Shown here piece by piece: positions 37,767 through 48,131 of a stretch of 64,000 nucleotides of DNA. The position numbers and the translations under genes were made by a program. Position 1 is the first letter of the stretch. Each line of letters begins with the position of its first letter. Under the pieces are notes generated by a model. The model was not told the DNA's origin, made no database searches, and worked only from the letters and a program-made list of their open reading frames with translations. Origin of the DNA: Mycoemilia scoparia (taxonomy: Eukaryota > Kickxellomycota > Kickxellomycetes > Kickxellales > Kickxellaceae); the NCBI GenBank assembly GCA_027575805.1, contig JANBPU010000005.1, positions 124,001-188,000 on the forward strand. Direction: 5' to 3'.

Positions 37767-39137
37767 TTAGTACTCTTCTTGTTCTGGGTATTCTTCACCA
37801 GCGACCTCTCCTTCAATGTATTCCTGGTCCTCGTATACCTCCTCCTCAACAGTGGCCTCCTGGTACTGCTGGTATTCAGAAACCAAGTCGTTCATGTTGG
37901 ACTCAGCCTCAGTGAACTCCATCTCGTCCATACCCTCGTCAGTGAACCAATGCAAGAAAGCCTTTCTGCGGAACATAAGCTGGAATTGCTCGTTGACACG
38001 GCCAAAGAGCTCTTGGATAGCAGTGCTGTTGCCAATGAATGTGGCAGACATGTCGAGACCAATAGGTGGAACATCGCAAGCAGCAGTCTTGACGTTGTTG
38101 GGAATCCACTCAACAAAGTATGAGGAGTTCTTGTTCTGTACCTGAAGCATGGTTTTCTCAATCTCATTGGTCGAGACGTTACCACGGTAGATGGCGGCAA
38201 CAGCAAGGTAGCGCCCGTGACGAGGGTCGGAAGCAGCCATCATATTCTTGGCATCAAACATCTGAGCGGTGAGTTCTGGAACAGTGACGTTCTTGTAGGA
38301 AGCAGCCTTAGAATCTCCAAGAGGAGCAAAACCAACCATAAAGAAGTGAAGACGGGGGAATGGAACCAAGTTGACGGCAGTCTTGCGCAAGTCAGAGTTA
38401 AGTTGACCAGGGAAGCGGAGAGATGTTGTGACGCCAGACATGACCTTGGAGACAAGGCCATTGAGATCATCGTATCCTGGGTCGCTGAGCTTGAGGGTCT
38501 TGTGGCAAATGTCGTAAAGGGCCTGGTTGTCAATGCAGAAAGTCATGTCGGAGTTTTCGACAAGCTGGTGGATGGACAATGTGGCATTATATGGCTCGAC
38601 AACAGTGTCGGAAACCTTAATTGATGGAACAACCGAGAAGGTGCACATCATACGATCGGGGTATTCCTCACGAATCTTGGAAATAAGCAAAGTACCCATA
38701 CCGGAACCGGTACCACCACCAAGGGAGTGAGTGACCTGGAAACCTTGAAGAGAGTCAGAGGACTCAGCTTCCTTGCGAACGACGTCGAGGACCGAGTCGA
38801 CCAACTCAGCACCCTCGGTATAGTGACCCTTGGCCCAGTTGTTACCAGCGCCGCTCTGGCCATGGACAAAGTTATCTGGGCGGAAAAGCTTTCCCATGGC
38901 ACCGTTGCGAATTACGTCCATGGTACCAGGCTCAAGGTCAATAAGGACAGCACGGGGAACGTACTTGCCCTGCTTGGCCTCATTGTAGTAGACATCAATG
39001 CGCTCGACTTGTCTGGGATCAGTTCCAGTATAAAGACCATCATTGCCAACACCATGCTCAGCGGAAATTGTTTCCCAAAATTTGGCACCGATCTGATTAC
39101 CGCATTGACCGGTCTGAAGATGAATAATTTCTCTCAT
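37767..39137 (-). CDS. TUB2: Beta-tubulin
   Basis: Intronless gene of 456 residues. The start at 39137 gives the universal MREI autoregulation tetrapeptide; an in-frame extension upstream is leader. Signature motifs are present: [11 protein letters not shown], the taxol-site and colchicine-site regions, and an acidic tail. Two residues are unusual. Position 198, normally Glu in fungal and animal beta-tubulins, is Met (NSDMTF), next to Phe200 and with Phe167 retained. The tail ends EEY, the sequence normally found on alpha-tubulin. Lack of introns is also unusual for fungal beta-tubulin genes and contrasts with the intron-dense neighbours. Confidence 0.95.
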   Translation of the reverse strand: MREIIHLQTGQCGNQIGAKFWETISAEHGVGNDGLYTGTDPRQVERIDVYYNEAKQGKYVPRAVLIDLEPGTMDVIRNGAMGKLFRPDNFVHGQSGAGNNWAKGHYTEGAELVDSVLDVVRKEAESSDSLQGFQVTHSLGGGTGSGMGTLLISKIREEYPDRMMCTFSVVPSIKVSDTVVEPYNATLSIHQLVENSDMTFCIDNQALYDICHKTLKLSDPGYDDLNGLVSKVMSGVTTSLRFPGQLNSDLRKTAVNLVPFPRLHFFMVGFAPLGDSKAASYKNVTVPELTAQMFDAKNMMAASDPRHGRYLAVAAIYRGNVSTNEIEKTMLQVQNKNSSYFVEWIPNNVKTAACDVPPIGLDMSATFIGNSTAIQELFGRVNEQFQLMFRRKAFLHWFTDEGMDEMEFTEAESNMNDLVSEYQQYQEATVEEEVYEDQEYIEGEVAGEEYPEQEEY

Positions 39138-39871
39138 TGTATTTTTCGAAGTTTTAAATGCTATATAAACAGTAAGGAAAGGAAATGGACAGAAGACTAA
39201 GAGACGCAGGGTAGCTTGCACAGGCAGACAGAGTTGTTATGGACAAGATAAAAGGCAGGGCTCGCACACACACACGCACCCATACCCACACAATAAAAAA
39301 CAAACACCGCATATCAGTGTCAAAGAACAGCATGTGGACGCTGATACGACAAGACTAAAGCAACGACTATGCTCAGAAAGGCCCCCCTCTGGCCAGCCCA
39401 GCCTGTTGAGTGGCAGGATTTTGTTTATGGTCCCTCTCCTGCACATCACACACACACTTGGGCTTTTGTTGGGACTGGCCTTGAATGCCCACCAAATCGC
39501 CAATCACATCAAATCATCACTGTGCAAGAAGCTCGGCTCGTAAAATTTAGCAAGAATTACTACTGCTGCTTAGCTTCAGGCCGCTGCCCAAATGCTCCAG
39601 GATGGCTGTGTTGACCTTTACACACCATATGCGAGCTGCCGGCTATTGGCTCCTTCTGTGTTTTTATCATCAAGGATAAACTAAAATAAATACCAGTCCA
39701 GCAGCATCAATGCTATTGTTTGCAGAAGTCTTGACTAGAGCGCAAAACACACCCTATGAGCTGCTTTTTGTTACAAACTTGTGAAAGATATGAATATCTT
39801 GGATATTTGGGTTCATATTCTCTAAAAATACCAAAGTAGCTAATACAATTACACCTAGGCACATAAGTAAT

Positions 39872-39970
39872 GATTTTTAAAGAGTACCTCCCCTTTTGGT
39901 GGCCAATGGTTATATAGGGGCAAGCACAGTTGATTATCAAAAACATTCGCCATTCAAAAATAATCTGCCC
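39872..39970. repeat. MITE-like palindromic element, copy B
   Basis: Diverged copy of the element at 4197-4303, in the same orientation. Shared blocks are GATTTTT, GCCAA followed by TTATA, GGGGCAA, CACAG, ATTATCAAA and TTCAAAAATAA. Its ends also form an inverted repeat (TTTTTAAAGAG against TTTTTGAATGG). About 15 bp of the centre of copy A are missing. Confidence 0.5.
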
Positions 39971-40135
39971 GTATGGCAAGTTTCCAGCTAAAAGGGAACA
40001 GAACAGATATAGACACTCTCATAAATTCACTGTGGACCAGCCCATAAGCCATACATGCATTTTAGCTGGAGTCTCAGCGATGATTGTCTGTTATCCAAGG
40101 TAATATTCTGGTACACATTTAAAGGAGCCTCTGCC

Positions 40136-40830
40136 ATATGGGCAAAATTCACAAAGCTTTGGACAAAAGTAGGTCTTCAGCAATTGCATAGCAAATGGCT
40201 TTATATTGGACAGAGTCTAATGAGGTCCCATTTCTGCCTACCATACATTTGAACACTAGTAAAGTTTCGCCGTATTGCAATGAAGAGGGGATCTTCAACT
40301 TGCTTATGAGCCTGCTTGATAAATGATGTTGCTATGAATAAATATTTGGAAAACCTAATACATGCCAATTGTTATTATTGAGTTTTTGCTCCAGATCGCA
40401 CACAAAAGAATCCTTTTGCTAAAGCTTTATGATATATCGTTGCAGTTTACTGGATTATTGCGGCGGTTTGGCCACACAATCGATTTCTGTTTGATCCAAA
40501 GTCAACTGTGACTATTGATGGTCTAAGGCCGAGCCTTCAAATACATTACGTACATCCAAATGCTCAGCTGATTAAAGATGCGATGTTGATTCGGATGCAA
40601 TCGAACATGATGGATTAATGGAAAGATTGATACCTTCATAAATGCAAAATAAACAATTAAATAAGCCAGGCATGACCATATTTATACACGGCAAGATTCC
40701 ACTAGTAATCAGACATGAAATAGACAAAAATGGGTCCTGAGATTTTGGCCCAATCACCAGCCATTTCGTATGCAACTTCTGGGGGACCAATTTTGCCTAA
40801 GGACTTGTGAATTTTAGCCATATAAAGACA
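40136..40830. repeat. Diverged inverted repeat pair, possible transposon remnant
   Basis: The plus strand at about 40136-40265 and the minus strand at about 40830-40690 share a colinear series of matches (TATGG, AAAATTCACAA, CAAAA, TGCATA, AAATGGCT, ATTGG, CCCATTT, ACTAGT, TTGCCG). Both arms can be read as similar short peptides beginning M-x-KIHK, each broken by stops. I read this as two decayed copies of the same element in opposite orientation. Confidence 0.4.
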
Positions 40831-42109
40831 GAAACCCCGCAAGTGAACCTTGCGTTTTGCAGTTATGTTATCTGGCAGCCATTGTTTCTGCCGTATAAAG
40901 AATAAAAGAAAGATATCGTGGTGATTTCCGGGTTATCGAATACAAATCTTGATAAGCTGGCAGGATCTAGTTCTATTTTAGACAATAATGGGTTGCTCTG
41001 TGGATTATTACCATATTGAAAACACGTGAATGATGTTTTTGTTGGGGGGATTAGTATAGTGCCAGCTTTACTTAGCAACAGGTAAGCTCCACCGGGTTTT
41101 TACGGCATGGGCTTGTGTCTTCTGAGCAGCGAATCTAATGTCCTAAAAAGACGGAACATTTTAGGACACCATTATCAGTGCATTGGACGGTAGACGGGAT
41201 GTGTGAGAACCCTGGTAGATGGCGGTATCCAAATGCTTGTGCAATGCATTGATAAGCTTGCACGCACATTGGTGCTGGCGTTAGTGAACACCCCTTGACT
41301 AACACTGCTTTATCACGAGTAATGGTGATACTTCTGGAGTACAGCAGCTTTTTTAGCTACAGCAATATCGGTGGGCGTGCTAGCCATATGCATGGCATCG
41401 CTTGACTCACGGTTTAAGCGTGAAGCCTTGACTCATAGAACCAAGGAAACCCATGCCCTCGCCAGCAAGTGTTGGTGATGTTGATGCCCCCTGATGACAG
41501 CCCTCAATATCGCCATATGATCGCATAGAATGGTTTTGTGGCTATGGCCCATTGTTTACGAAAACCCCAGAGTGAAGGAGAGGGTGGCAAAGGCGCACAC
41601 TTGATATCTGTTTTATATTCGGGTCCCTTATTATTTAGCACTGACCACTTATAAACCTGGCTGCTTAAAGCAGATGCACATAACGTCACAGTGTGCATGG
41701 CCAGTGATGCCCATCAGCATGAGTGGTTCTGCTTGGTACAGGTTTCTAAACGGCTACAGTTTTGGTGACGAGAGGAAAGTTTTTCGCCTTTTGGTAGTAA
41801 GTTAGGGAACAGAGATTTTCCTCGCATGTGTAAGTGTGCCTTTTGTATGCCTGGAGGTTGCTCACGTTGATTGATCAGTCTTTTTGCTGATTTTATGATG
41901 ATTGGCCGATAGGTCGCTAATATTCCGAAACTTAGCGGCGCCGGCCTCGTTTTAAAGATACTCCAAGCCTCTGCCTTTCATACTGGCCACTGTTTGTATT
42001 GCTCTGGCCCTACTGCTTGCCTGCCGCTACTATTGCTGATGCTAATGTTAAGGATGGGGATAGTTGACTCACCAGCACATGCGTGATTCTGCCTCCTCCC
42101 CGCGTCGCC

Positions 42110-42119
42110 TATATATTAA
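42110..42119 (+). promoter_or_regulatory. Candidate TATA box of AGC1
   Basis: TATATATTAA about 85 bp upstream of the AGC1 start chosen at 42204. Spacing fits a TATA element just before transcription start. The call also supports the shorter AGC1 start, since the extended one at 42126 would leave almost no leader. Confidence 0.35.
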
Positions 42120-42203
42120 CTAGTCTTGTGCTTCACGCTTGCCCGAATTTTTACTTTTCCCCCTATTTCCTGGTTTTCTTTTTTGCAAGCATTATCACTA
42201 GCA

Positions 42204-44252
42204 ATGGCAGCTGCCGTCAGTCCATTAATGGCTGGGGATGTTTCTCCCCAGTTTGCACAGGCATACACCGCAATGTTCAACCCGCATTCAGCTACTGACC
42301 CTGCCACCGGCCACCGCTACCTTACGCGTGATGGCTTTATCTCTGCCTTGGCCACGGCTGTCAACGATGCCGAAGAAAGAGCCAGGCTTGGGGATCTGTT
42401 CGATCTAATGGTGCCCGCGAGCAATGGCACAATGTCTCTCGACGACTTCCTCTCCTTCCAGTCCATCATGGAGAAGCCGGATGCACCATATGCACTGCTT
42501 TTCAGTCAATTTGATCCACAAAACACAGGGACCGTCAGCCTCGACGATATCTTGCCGATCCTCAAGACCAAGTTTGGACTTGGTTCAGGCGAAGGATGGC
42601 CAGAGTTTGAAAAATCCATTTTGACTCATTATACCGGCCTATCAAAAAGAAATGTTTCCTATCTGGAGTTTACACAGATTTTGGGGGAAGCACAGCGTGA
42701 GCGTTCCCGCCTATTATTTGATCATTGCGATAAGGATAAGACCGGGTCCATCACATTATCGAGCTTCTTATCTATCGTGCCCTACTTCACCGCACACCCT
42801 ATGAACAGCATCAACAGCCAGCTCGAGAGGCTGTCCTTGCCATCTATAAAGGATGGGGAGGAGCCGAGAGTTAGCTACTCGACATATCGTGCGTTTCTAA
42901 ACGTTGTCACATCTGCGGCAGTCATAGATACGATATCTAGGCATGCAGCTATTGCCTCACCTGATGGCATGTTTTCGAAAGACGATTTCGCACGTTCTGC
43001 TGTGGAACTGGGGCACACTCCACTTCTTACTCCACTAGAGATCAACATTGCCTTCCAATTGGCCAATGGCGAAAGGGAACGTAAAGGCCTAACCGATTTC
43101 AAATCTGTTCTTGATCTCGGACATTCCTCCGTAATAGCTCCGGACCTTGTGATGACCACCATCAACAACAAAATTAAGGGTACAGACGAGAGTTCAAAGC
43201 CCAAGCACAGCCTTCTCATGGAGATTTTGCATCCAGTATACAACTTTGGCCTTGGTGCCATTGCTGGTGGTGTTGGTGCTACCGCTGTATATCCAATTGA
43301 CCTTGTGAAGACCCGCATGCAGAACCAGAGGTCCGCCGTTGTTGGTGAATTGATGTACAAAAACAGCTTTGACTGTTTCAAGAAGGTCATTCGCAACGAG
43401 GGTGCCCTCGGGTTATACAGAGGCCTTGGTCCCCAGCTTGTTGGGGTCGCTCCTGAGAAGGCAATCAAGCTAACTGTCAACGACTTGGTTCGTGGTCTCA
43501 CAACCGATAAAGAATCCGGAAAGATCACGCTTCTCTCGGAGATCATAGCTGGTGGTTCCGCCGGTGGCTGCCAAGTTATATTTACTAATCCCCTAGAGAT
43601 TGTGAAAATTCGCCTGCAGGTACAAGGCGAGATTCTTCGTTCCACCACAAAGGATGCGGTATCAAACGCTGTTCCTCGTCGTGGTGCAGTGGCCATTGTT
43701 AAGGAGCTGGGTCTTCTTGGTCTATACAAGGGCGCTGGCGCTTGTCTGCTTCGTGATATCCCATTCTCTGCTATTTATTTCCCAACTTATGCCCACATCA
43801 AAAAGAATATATTCCATGAAGAAACCCGCCAGCTTGGCATTACTGACCTCCTAATATCCGGTGCATTGGCAGGCATGCCGGCTGCATACCTCACCACCCC
43901 AGCAGATGTCATCAAGACACGTCTTCAGGTCGAAGCAAAGGCCGGCGAGACAGTGTATAATGGAATCCTTGACGCTTCCCGCAAGATTTACCGCGAGGAA
44001 GGCTTTGCTGCCTTCTTCAAGGGTGGGCTCCCACGTATCTTCCGCTCTTCACCACAATTTGGCTGCACACTGATGTGTTACGAGCTTCTCCATCGTCTCT
44101 TCCCATTCCCTGGAGATAAATCGTCCACGAGTACAGTTGTAGCTGACGCCCAGGCATCTAAATTTGGATTAATGGGCACTCAAAATACCCTTAGATTACT
44201 TCGTGACCTAGACTTCAGGTTTGGTACCATACCAGCCGTAAAGCCCCAGTAA
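42204..44252 (+). CDS. AGC1: Mitochondrial aspartate/glutamate carrier (aralar/citrin type)
   Basis: Intronless, 682 residues from the Met at 42204 (MAAAVSP). An in-frame ATG 26 codons upstream gives a hydrophobic extension that I regard as leader. The N-terminal half (about 1-330) has EF-hand-like helices, including DHCDKDKTGSITL, as in AGC carriers that sense calcium from the intermembrane space. The C-terminal half is a mitochondrial carrier with three repeats, each with its Px[D/E]xx[K/R] motif: PIDLVKTRMQ, PLEIVKIRLQ, PADVIKTRLQ. The protein exchanges matrix aspartate for cytosolic glutamate in the malate-aspartate shuttle. Full-length EF-hand AGC matches animal length (about 680). Confidence 0.93.
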   Translation: MAAAVSPLMAGDVSPQFAQAYTAMFNPHSATDPATGHRYLTRDGFISALATAVNDAEERARLGDLFDLMVPASNGTMSLDDFLSFQSIMEKPDAPYALLFSQFDPQNTGTVSLDDILPILKTKFGLGSGEGWPEFEKSILTHYTGLSKRNVSYLEFTQILGEAQRERSRLLFDHCDKDKTGSITLSSFLSIVPYFTAHPMNSINSQLERLSLPSIKDGEEPRVSYSTYRAFLNVVTSAAVIDTISRHAAIASPDGMFSKDDFARSAVELGHTPLLTPLEINIAFQLANGERERKGLTDFKSVLDLGHSSVIAPDLVMTTINNKIKGTDESSKPKHSLLMEILHPVYNFGLGAIAGGVGATAVYPIDLVKTRMQNQRSAVVGELMYKNSFDCFKKVIRNEGALGLYRGLGPQLVGVAPEKAIKLTVNDLVRGLTTDKESGKITLLSEIIAGGSAGGCQVIFTNPLEIVKIRLQVQGEILRSTTKDAVSNAVPRRGAVAIVKELGLLGLYKGAGACLLRDIPFSAIYFPTYAHIKKNIFHEETRQLGITDLLISGALAGMPAAYLTTPADVIKTRLQVEAKAGETVYNGILDASRKIYREEGFAAFFKGGLPRIFRSSPQFGCTLMCYELLHRLFPFPGDKSSTSTVVADAQASKFGLMGTQNTLRLLRDLDFRFGTIPAVKPQ

Positions 44253-44461
44253 TAGTGATACAGATAGTTTAATGTGCTACCAAGTATGAATGTTTTTTTT
44301 CGTGTTCATTTGTCAGGAGAAACAATTGGATACACTGCATGCTAATAGTCGTTATTGATATTTAAAATATTTTTATTAGTATTTCAAATGTAAAACCAGG
44401 ATTTACTCAAAAAAAATGATGTGTAAAAGTACCATGCGTTAATACGAAAAGTTGCTGTTCC

Positions 44462-46190
44462 TTAAACCCCTTTGTAGCCAAGATAGGCTTGAATAGCTTC
44501 CAATGTACGTGGGAAGGAGTTGGAGTTGGAATCCAGGTTTTGAGCACAGAAGCTACCATTCTCTTTAACAAAAGTGGGATTTACCTTTGTGACTATTGAT
44601 GAAGGAACCAATTCAAAATATTGATTGTATACTTTTATCTTTCCACTCTTGCACAAATCTTGAACATCCCGGGGATATGAAGAATATAGTTCACTTCCAT
44701 CATGATCTGGCTCGCAAAAGCATTCGTCCCCTTCGCTCTTAGAGTTGCTTTTTAGTGCAATTTTGCTAGCCAAACAAGTAACAAATGTAGGAATATTGAA
44801 CAAGTTTGCGCATGCAAGGAACGAAGCTGTGCCAATCTTGTTGACGAATTGCTTGGTTTCTGGAACAACGCGGTCAGAGCCCACAATTGCAATGGGCATA
44901 GTGGCCTTGCTATTCTTGTCAGATTTGTCAGAAACCACTTCCTCCATTCGAATACCAGCAGCAGCATCCGCTATTATTTCATAATTGACCGAGGTCTGGC
45001 TAATTTGTTCCGACTCTTTTGACAAATCTGCAACGAGCTTTGCACCTTCATTTTTTGGCCGTGACTCTGTACAAGTAATCGTTATTGAGTCTAATCTGTG
45101 TTGTCTCCCCCAGTCTATGAGTTCGTTTAAGCATGCCCTTACAGCAGAACTATAGCTTATAGTGAAAACATGTATGCAAAGCGCTACTCCCTCTTTTTGA
45201 TCATCTGGCAAATTTGCATAAAAACTAGCAAATTTGCATTTCACAGTCTTGATGAATTCACGCCTCAGCATAGAAAAAGCATCATTTTGCTTTTCGATCC
45301 AAATGTTTGCTGCTTTTTGAATAGACTGTGGTCTGAGTTCTCCATTAGATTCCTTCAGTGCATTATCAAAAACTTCATAAAGTGCGTTTGTTATAGGAAC
45401 TCTCATCGGTGGCCGTAGATGACAGAGCTTTAGCACCAACGCTATTATAACTTCTTTCAGATATTTGGGATCTAGTGAGGTGTCGTGGTTATAAACCATC
45501 TCACCAAACAACTGACCAAGTACATAAGGTTCACAGAGATCACGCATCGCTTTAACGGCCTTTATCGAAAGGTATTGCGCACCGTTTATACAATCGTTTT
45601 GAATATCATAGACATAATTTCGTATGGGTTTTGGGAAATAAACTCTCAGCCAAGTTGAGATGAGGTCTGGAACTGTTAGGTTCGAGGTCATAAAGTCCAT
45701 GACTTGATCTTCTGGCACCCACAAAAGTTCCTCATGCTCCCAATCCATCCTTAAAGTCTTTGATATTTGATCAACATTCTTTAGCTGGAACAAGAATGGG
45801 TACACAGTAAACGTATTACCCGTGCTAGAATGCTTTATATGCTGGGCTTCTCCTTTGTTAACCAGTAAAAGTTGATCTCTATGAAACCCAGTTTCTTCAG
45901 AAATCTCGCGTAAGGCACACTCAAAATGGTCTCCATCGTCCGAAGCATCCAGAGTTCCGCTTACTGCTGCCCATGAGTGTCTAGAAACAGCAATCCACCA
46001 GCCATATAATCAACAACATGATACTGTGGTATATTCCATGGGCCTAATATAGTTTAGGTGTAACATCATCATACTTGAAAGTTCTAACCTTATCGCTTCT
46101 TTTCAACAAAAGAAACATTGTTGTATAACCATTACTAGTGAGTATTTCGCAACTTATAAAGCTCGTTGAGACCTCACGATGTTTACCCAT
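44462..46190 (-). CDS. Nudix hydrolase fused to eIF2B/MTNA-type domain
   Basis: Two exons, 46190-46075 and 45980-44462 (544 residues). The N-terminal Nudix domain (about 1-140) contains WAAVSGTLDAS and the catalytic box core ALREISEETGF (REUXEEXGU pattern). The C-terminal part (about 190-540) is an IF-2B domain: ESRPKNEG, AIVGSDRVVPETKQFVNKIGT and a long helical lead-in. This fusion occurs in fungal proteins annotated as eIF2B-family; the biochemical substrate is unknown to me. IF-2B domains occur in eIF2B regulatory subunits and in sugar-phosphate isomerases. A metabolic isomerase coupled to a nucleotide or sugar-phosphate hydrolase is more plausible than a translation factor, because the true eIF2B subunits have no Nudix part. 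Confidence 0.82.
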
Positions 46191-46567
46191 TGTTGCAAAA
46201 TTCTTAGACAAGGAAAATAAAGCTCTGAAAGGCAACCAAGCTCTACAAAAAGTAAAAAACATAAGAGTGACAAGAAAGCACACAGAAATCGCGGGGCCAA
46301 CGAGGCTGCTTTAAATGGTCATTATTGTTAAGCTCTGTGCATACAATCCTACGCCATACACATTAGGCTTTACTTATTGCTTAAAACGTCACAATGTAAC
46401 TATAGACACTTTTCTTTCTTTTAATCACATTTAAACTCGAAAGTTTATTACATTGTTTTTTTAGAATACAGAAAAAAGTGTAAGGGTATATATGGGCAAT
46501 ATATAAAGATAGGGGTTTATGTATTTGTATGGGTTCTTGCGGAGAAAGGACCTGTTGGACTGAACAA
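46191..46567. other. Short spacer between the Nudix-IF2B gene and TBP
   Basis: Both neighbours lie on the minus strand. Should contain the TBP 3' UTR and the promoter of the Nudix gene. No gene seen. Confidence 0.5.
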
Positions 46568-47587
46568 CTAGAGCTTTCTGAATTGGGCCAATACAGGATA
46601 AATTGTTTCGAATGCCAGGTAGATCTGCGCCCTAACTTTAGCACCTGTCAATACAATTTTTCCTGACACAAAGATAAGAAGTACAACTTTGGGATCCCTC
46701 ATGCGGTAGATGAGACCAGGGAACAGCTCTGGTTCATACTAGCAGTATTAATCAACATAAAAAAGAGCTTAGCCCAATTTAACTCTTTATGAGTAGCTTT
46801 ACTTCAATACACAGCATTAAGGTGCAATTGCTTTGAATACTTACACTGGAGAACTTTTCGTGAGAGCTGTTGAGACCCTCCAGTCTGATGGGGAACTTGA
46901 CATCACATGATCCGACAATATTCTGGATCTTGAAGTCAGTAAACTTTGCTGGGAAGCCAAGCTTTTGGACAATACGTGCATATTTGCGAGCAGCAAGTTT
47001 AGAATCATCCTCAGACTTTGCACCAGTCACAACCATCTTTCCAGAGGCAAAGATGAGTGCTGTTGTTTTGGGCTCACGGATACGCATGATCACAGCCGCA
47101 AAACGCTAAAAGTGGCAACAAGTGCGCAGTACAGATCACAAAAACAATACTTGTTTAATGTCATGTGTATTACAGCACCCACCACCAGTAATGTGGACAT
47201 GGTATATATAATATAGAAGTGTATATATAGCCACTAAGTTGATCAATGTACCTTTGGATTGTACTCTGCATTACGAGCATGGAGCGCAATGGTTTTAAGA
47301 TCAAGGCGACAGTCAAGGTTAACCGTTGCAACAATGTTTCTGGATAAACACAATGGCAATATGTTTAGAAAAGGTATTATAAATCGATATATGTGTGTGC
47401 CAATGTCAAATTGTGAACAAACCTACTGTAATGTTGGCACAATGCCAGCAATTCCGTGTGTTTCGGTAGCCTCCGGTGCTTTTGAAGGAAGACTTAGCTC
47501 TTGCGTCGGATTTGGAGTGGGAATTGCTGGTGTCTGGACCCGCATGTTTTGTGCCGGGTACGAGGGGGCTGGTTGACCAAAATTCAT
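46568..47587 (-). CDS. SPT15: TATA-binding protein (TBP)
   Basis: Four exons: 47587-47427, 47339-47252, 47105-46845, 46738-46568; 226 residues. A variable Pro/Gln/Thr-rich N-terminus of about 50 residues precedes the two direct repeats of the saddle. The first repeat starts at [20 protein letters not shown] and contains [20 protein letters not shown]; the second contains [13 protein letters not shown] and [15 protein letters not shown]. The end is FRKL, close to the normal TBP end. TBP nucleates TFIID (see TAF8 in this window), SL1-like and TFIIIB complexes. A TATA sequence lies about 180 bp upstream. Confidence 0.96.
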
Positions 47588-48131
47588 GCTTTAAAACGCT
47601 TCTTTTAGCTGTCTTTCTCAAAATTAGGATAGAGGATGTTATGACCCGCTGTTGGGATAGTTTTAACAATAGTGTGGCACTAAATGGTAGCTCTAGAATA
47701 AAGATAACGAAAAAATAGGAAAAAGGCCAAACCGCTCACTGCGCACACGCGTTGGAAGATGGCCCCCTTTTTATACTTTTCAGTGGGCTGCGCATCCCTC
47801 GGTTCATTGTGAGTCAGTGGATTGTGGGACATGTTCAAAGTTGATTTCAGCCAATCAAAAATCAGTACGTACTGTGGCAGTGAAGGGTGGTTAATTTTGG
47901 GGGGAGTGAAACTCCCAATGCTATAAAAGCAAAATTTTATCAACCCCCCTTTCATGCTTGTGTCTTTTGTGACCACTGCTCTGCCTGAGTATTTTTTTTG
48001 TCAATACACGAAAGCACACTTGTAATCCATCCCCAGTATCTTGGGTGGCTTTTTGCGCCATATTTTTATCATATTAAAGTGTTTAGTTTCGTTTTTTAGA
48101 TATTGGAAAAGCTATAGTCAATTCCTGAAGG
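47588..48131. other. Spacer between TBP and SLX1
   Basis: Holds the TBP promoter (TATA at 47767-47775) and the SLX1 3' region. A second TATA-like string (CTATAAAAGC) at 47921-47930 reads on the plus strand with no gene downstream on that strand. Confidence 0.45.
47767..47775 (-). promoter_or_regulatory. Candidate TATA box of the TBP gene
   Basis: Reads TATAAAAAG on the minus strand, about 180 bp upstream of the TBP start codon. A good consensus match at a plausible distance; no other evidence. Confidence 0.4.

Larger units (their letters stand above)
39138..42203. other. 3-kb gene-poor region with transposon-like relics
   Basis: Between the beta-tubulin promoter and AGC1 there is no intact gene. 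It contains the second copy of the MITE-like element (39872-39970), a diverged inverted pair at about 40136-40265 and 40690-40830, a 9-bp perfect hairpin at 41140-41167 (GTCCTAAAA / TTTTAGGAC), and several frames of 60-75 codons that end quickly. A degenerate reading (MAKIHKSLGKIGPPE...) starts at about 40822 on the minus strand and hits TAG after 39 codons. This looks like eroded mobile DNA. Confidence 0.5.

Noticed and set aside
41140..41167. Perfect 9-bp hairpin as a bacterial-type terminator
   Set aside because: The sequence is a eukaryotic nuclear region and no transcript ends there; a 9-bp stem can arise by chance in decayed repeat DNA.
42126..42203. Upstream in-frame ATG extending AGC1 by 26 residues
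   Set aside because: The extension is hydrophobic and would end only a few bases after a TATA-like element; AGC proteins begin near the EF-hand helices. Kept as an alternative only.
42875..43729. A 284-codon minus-strand frame
   Set aside because: Antisense to AGC1, whose three carrier motifs and EF-hand region are on the plus strand; no domain in the antisense product.
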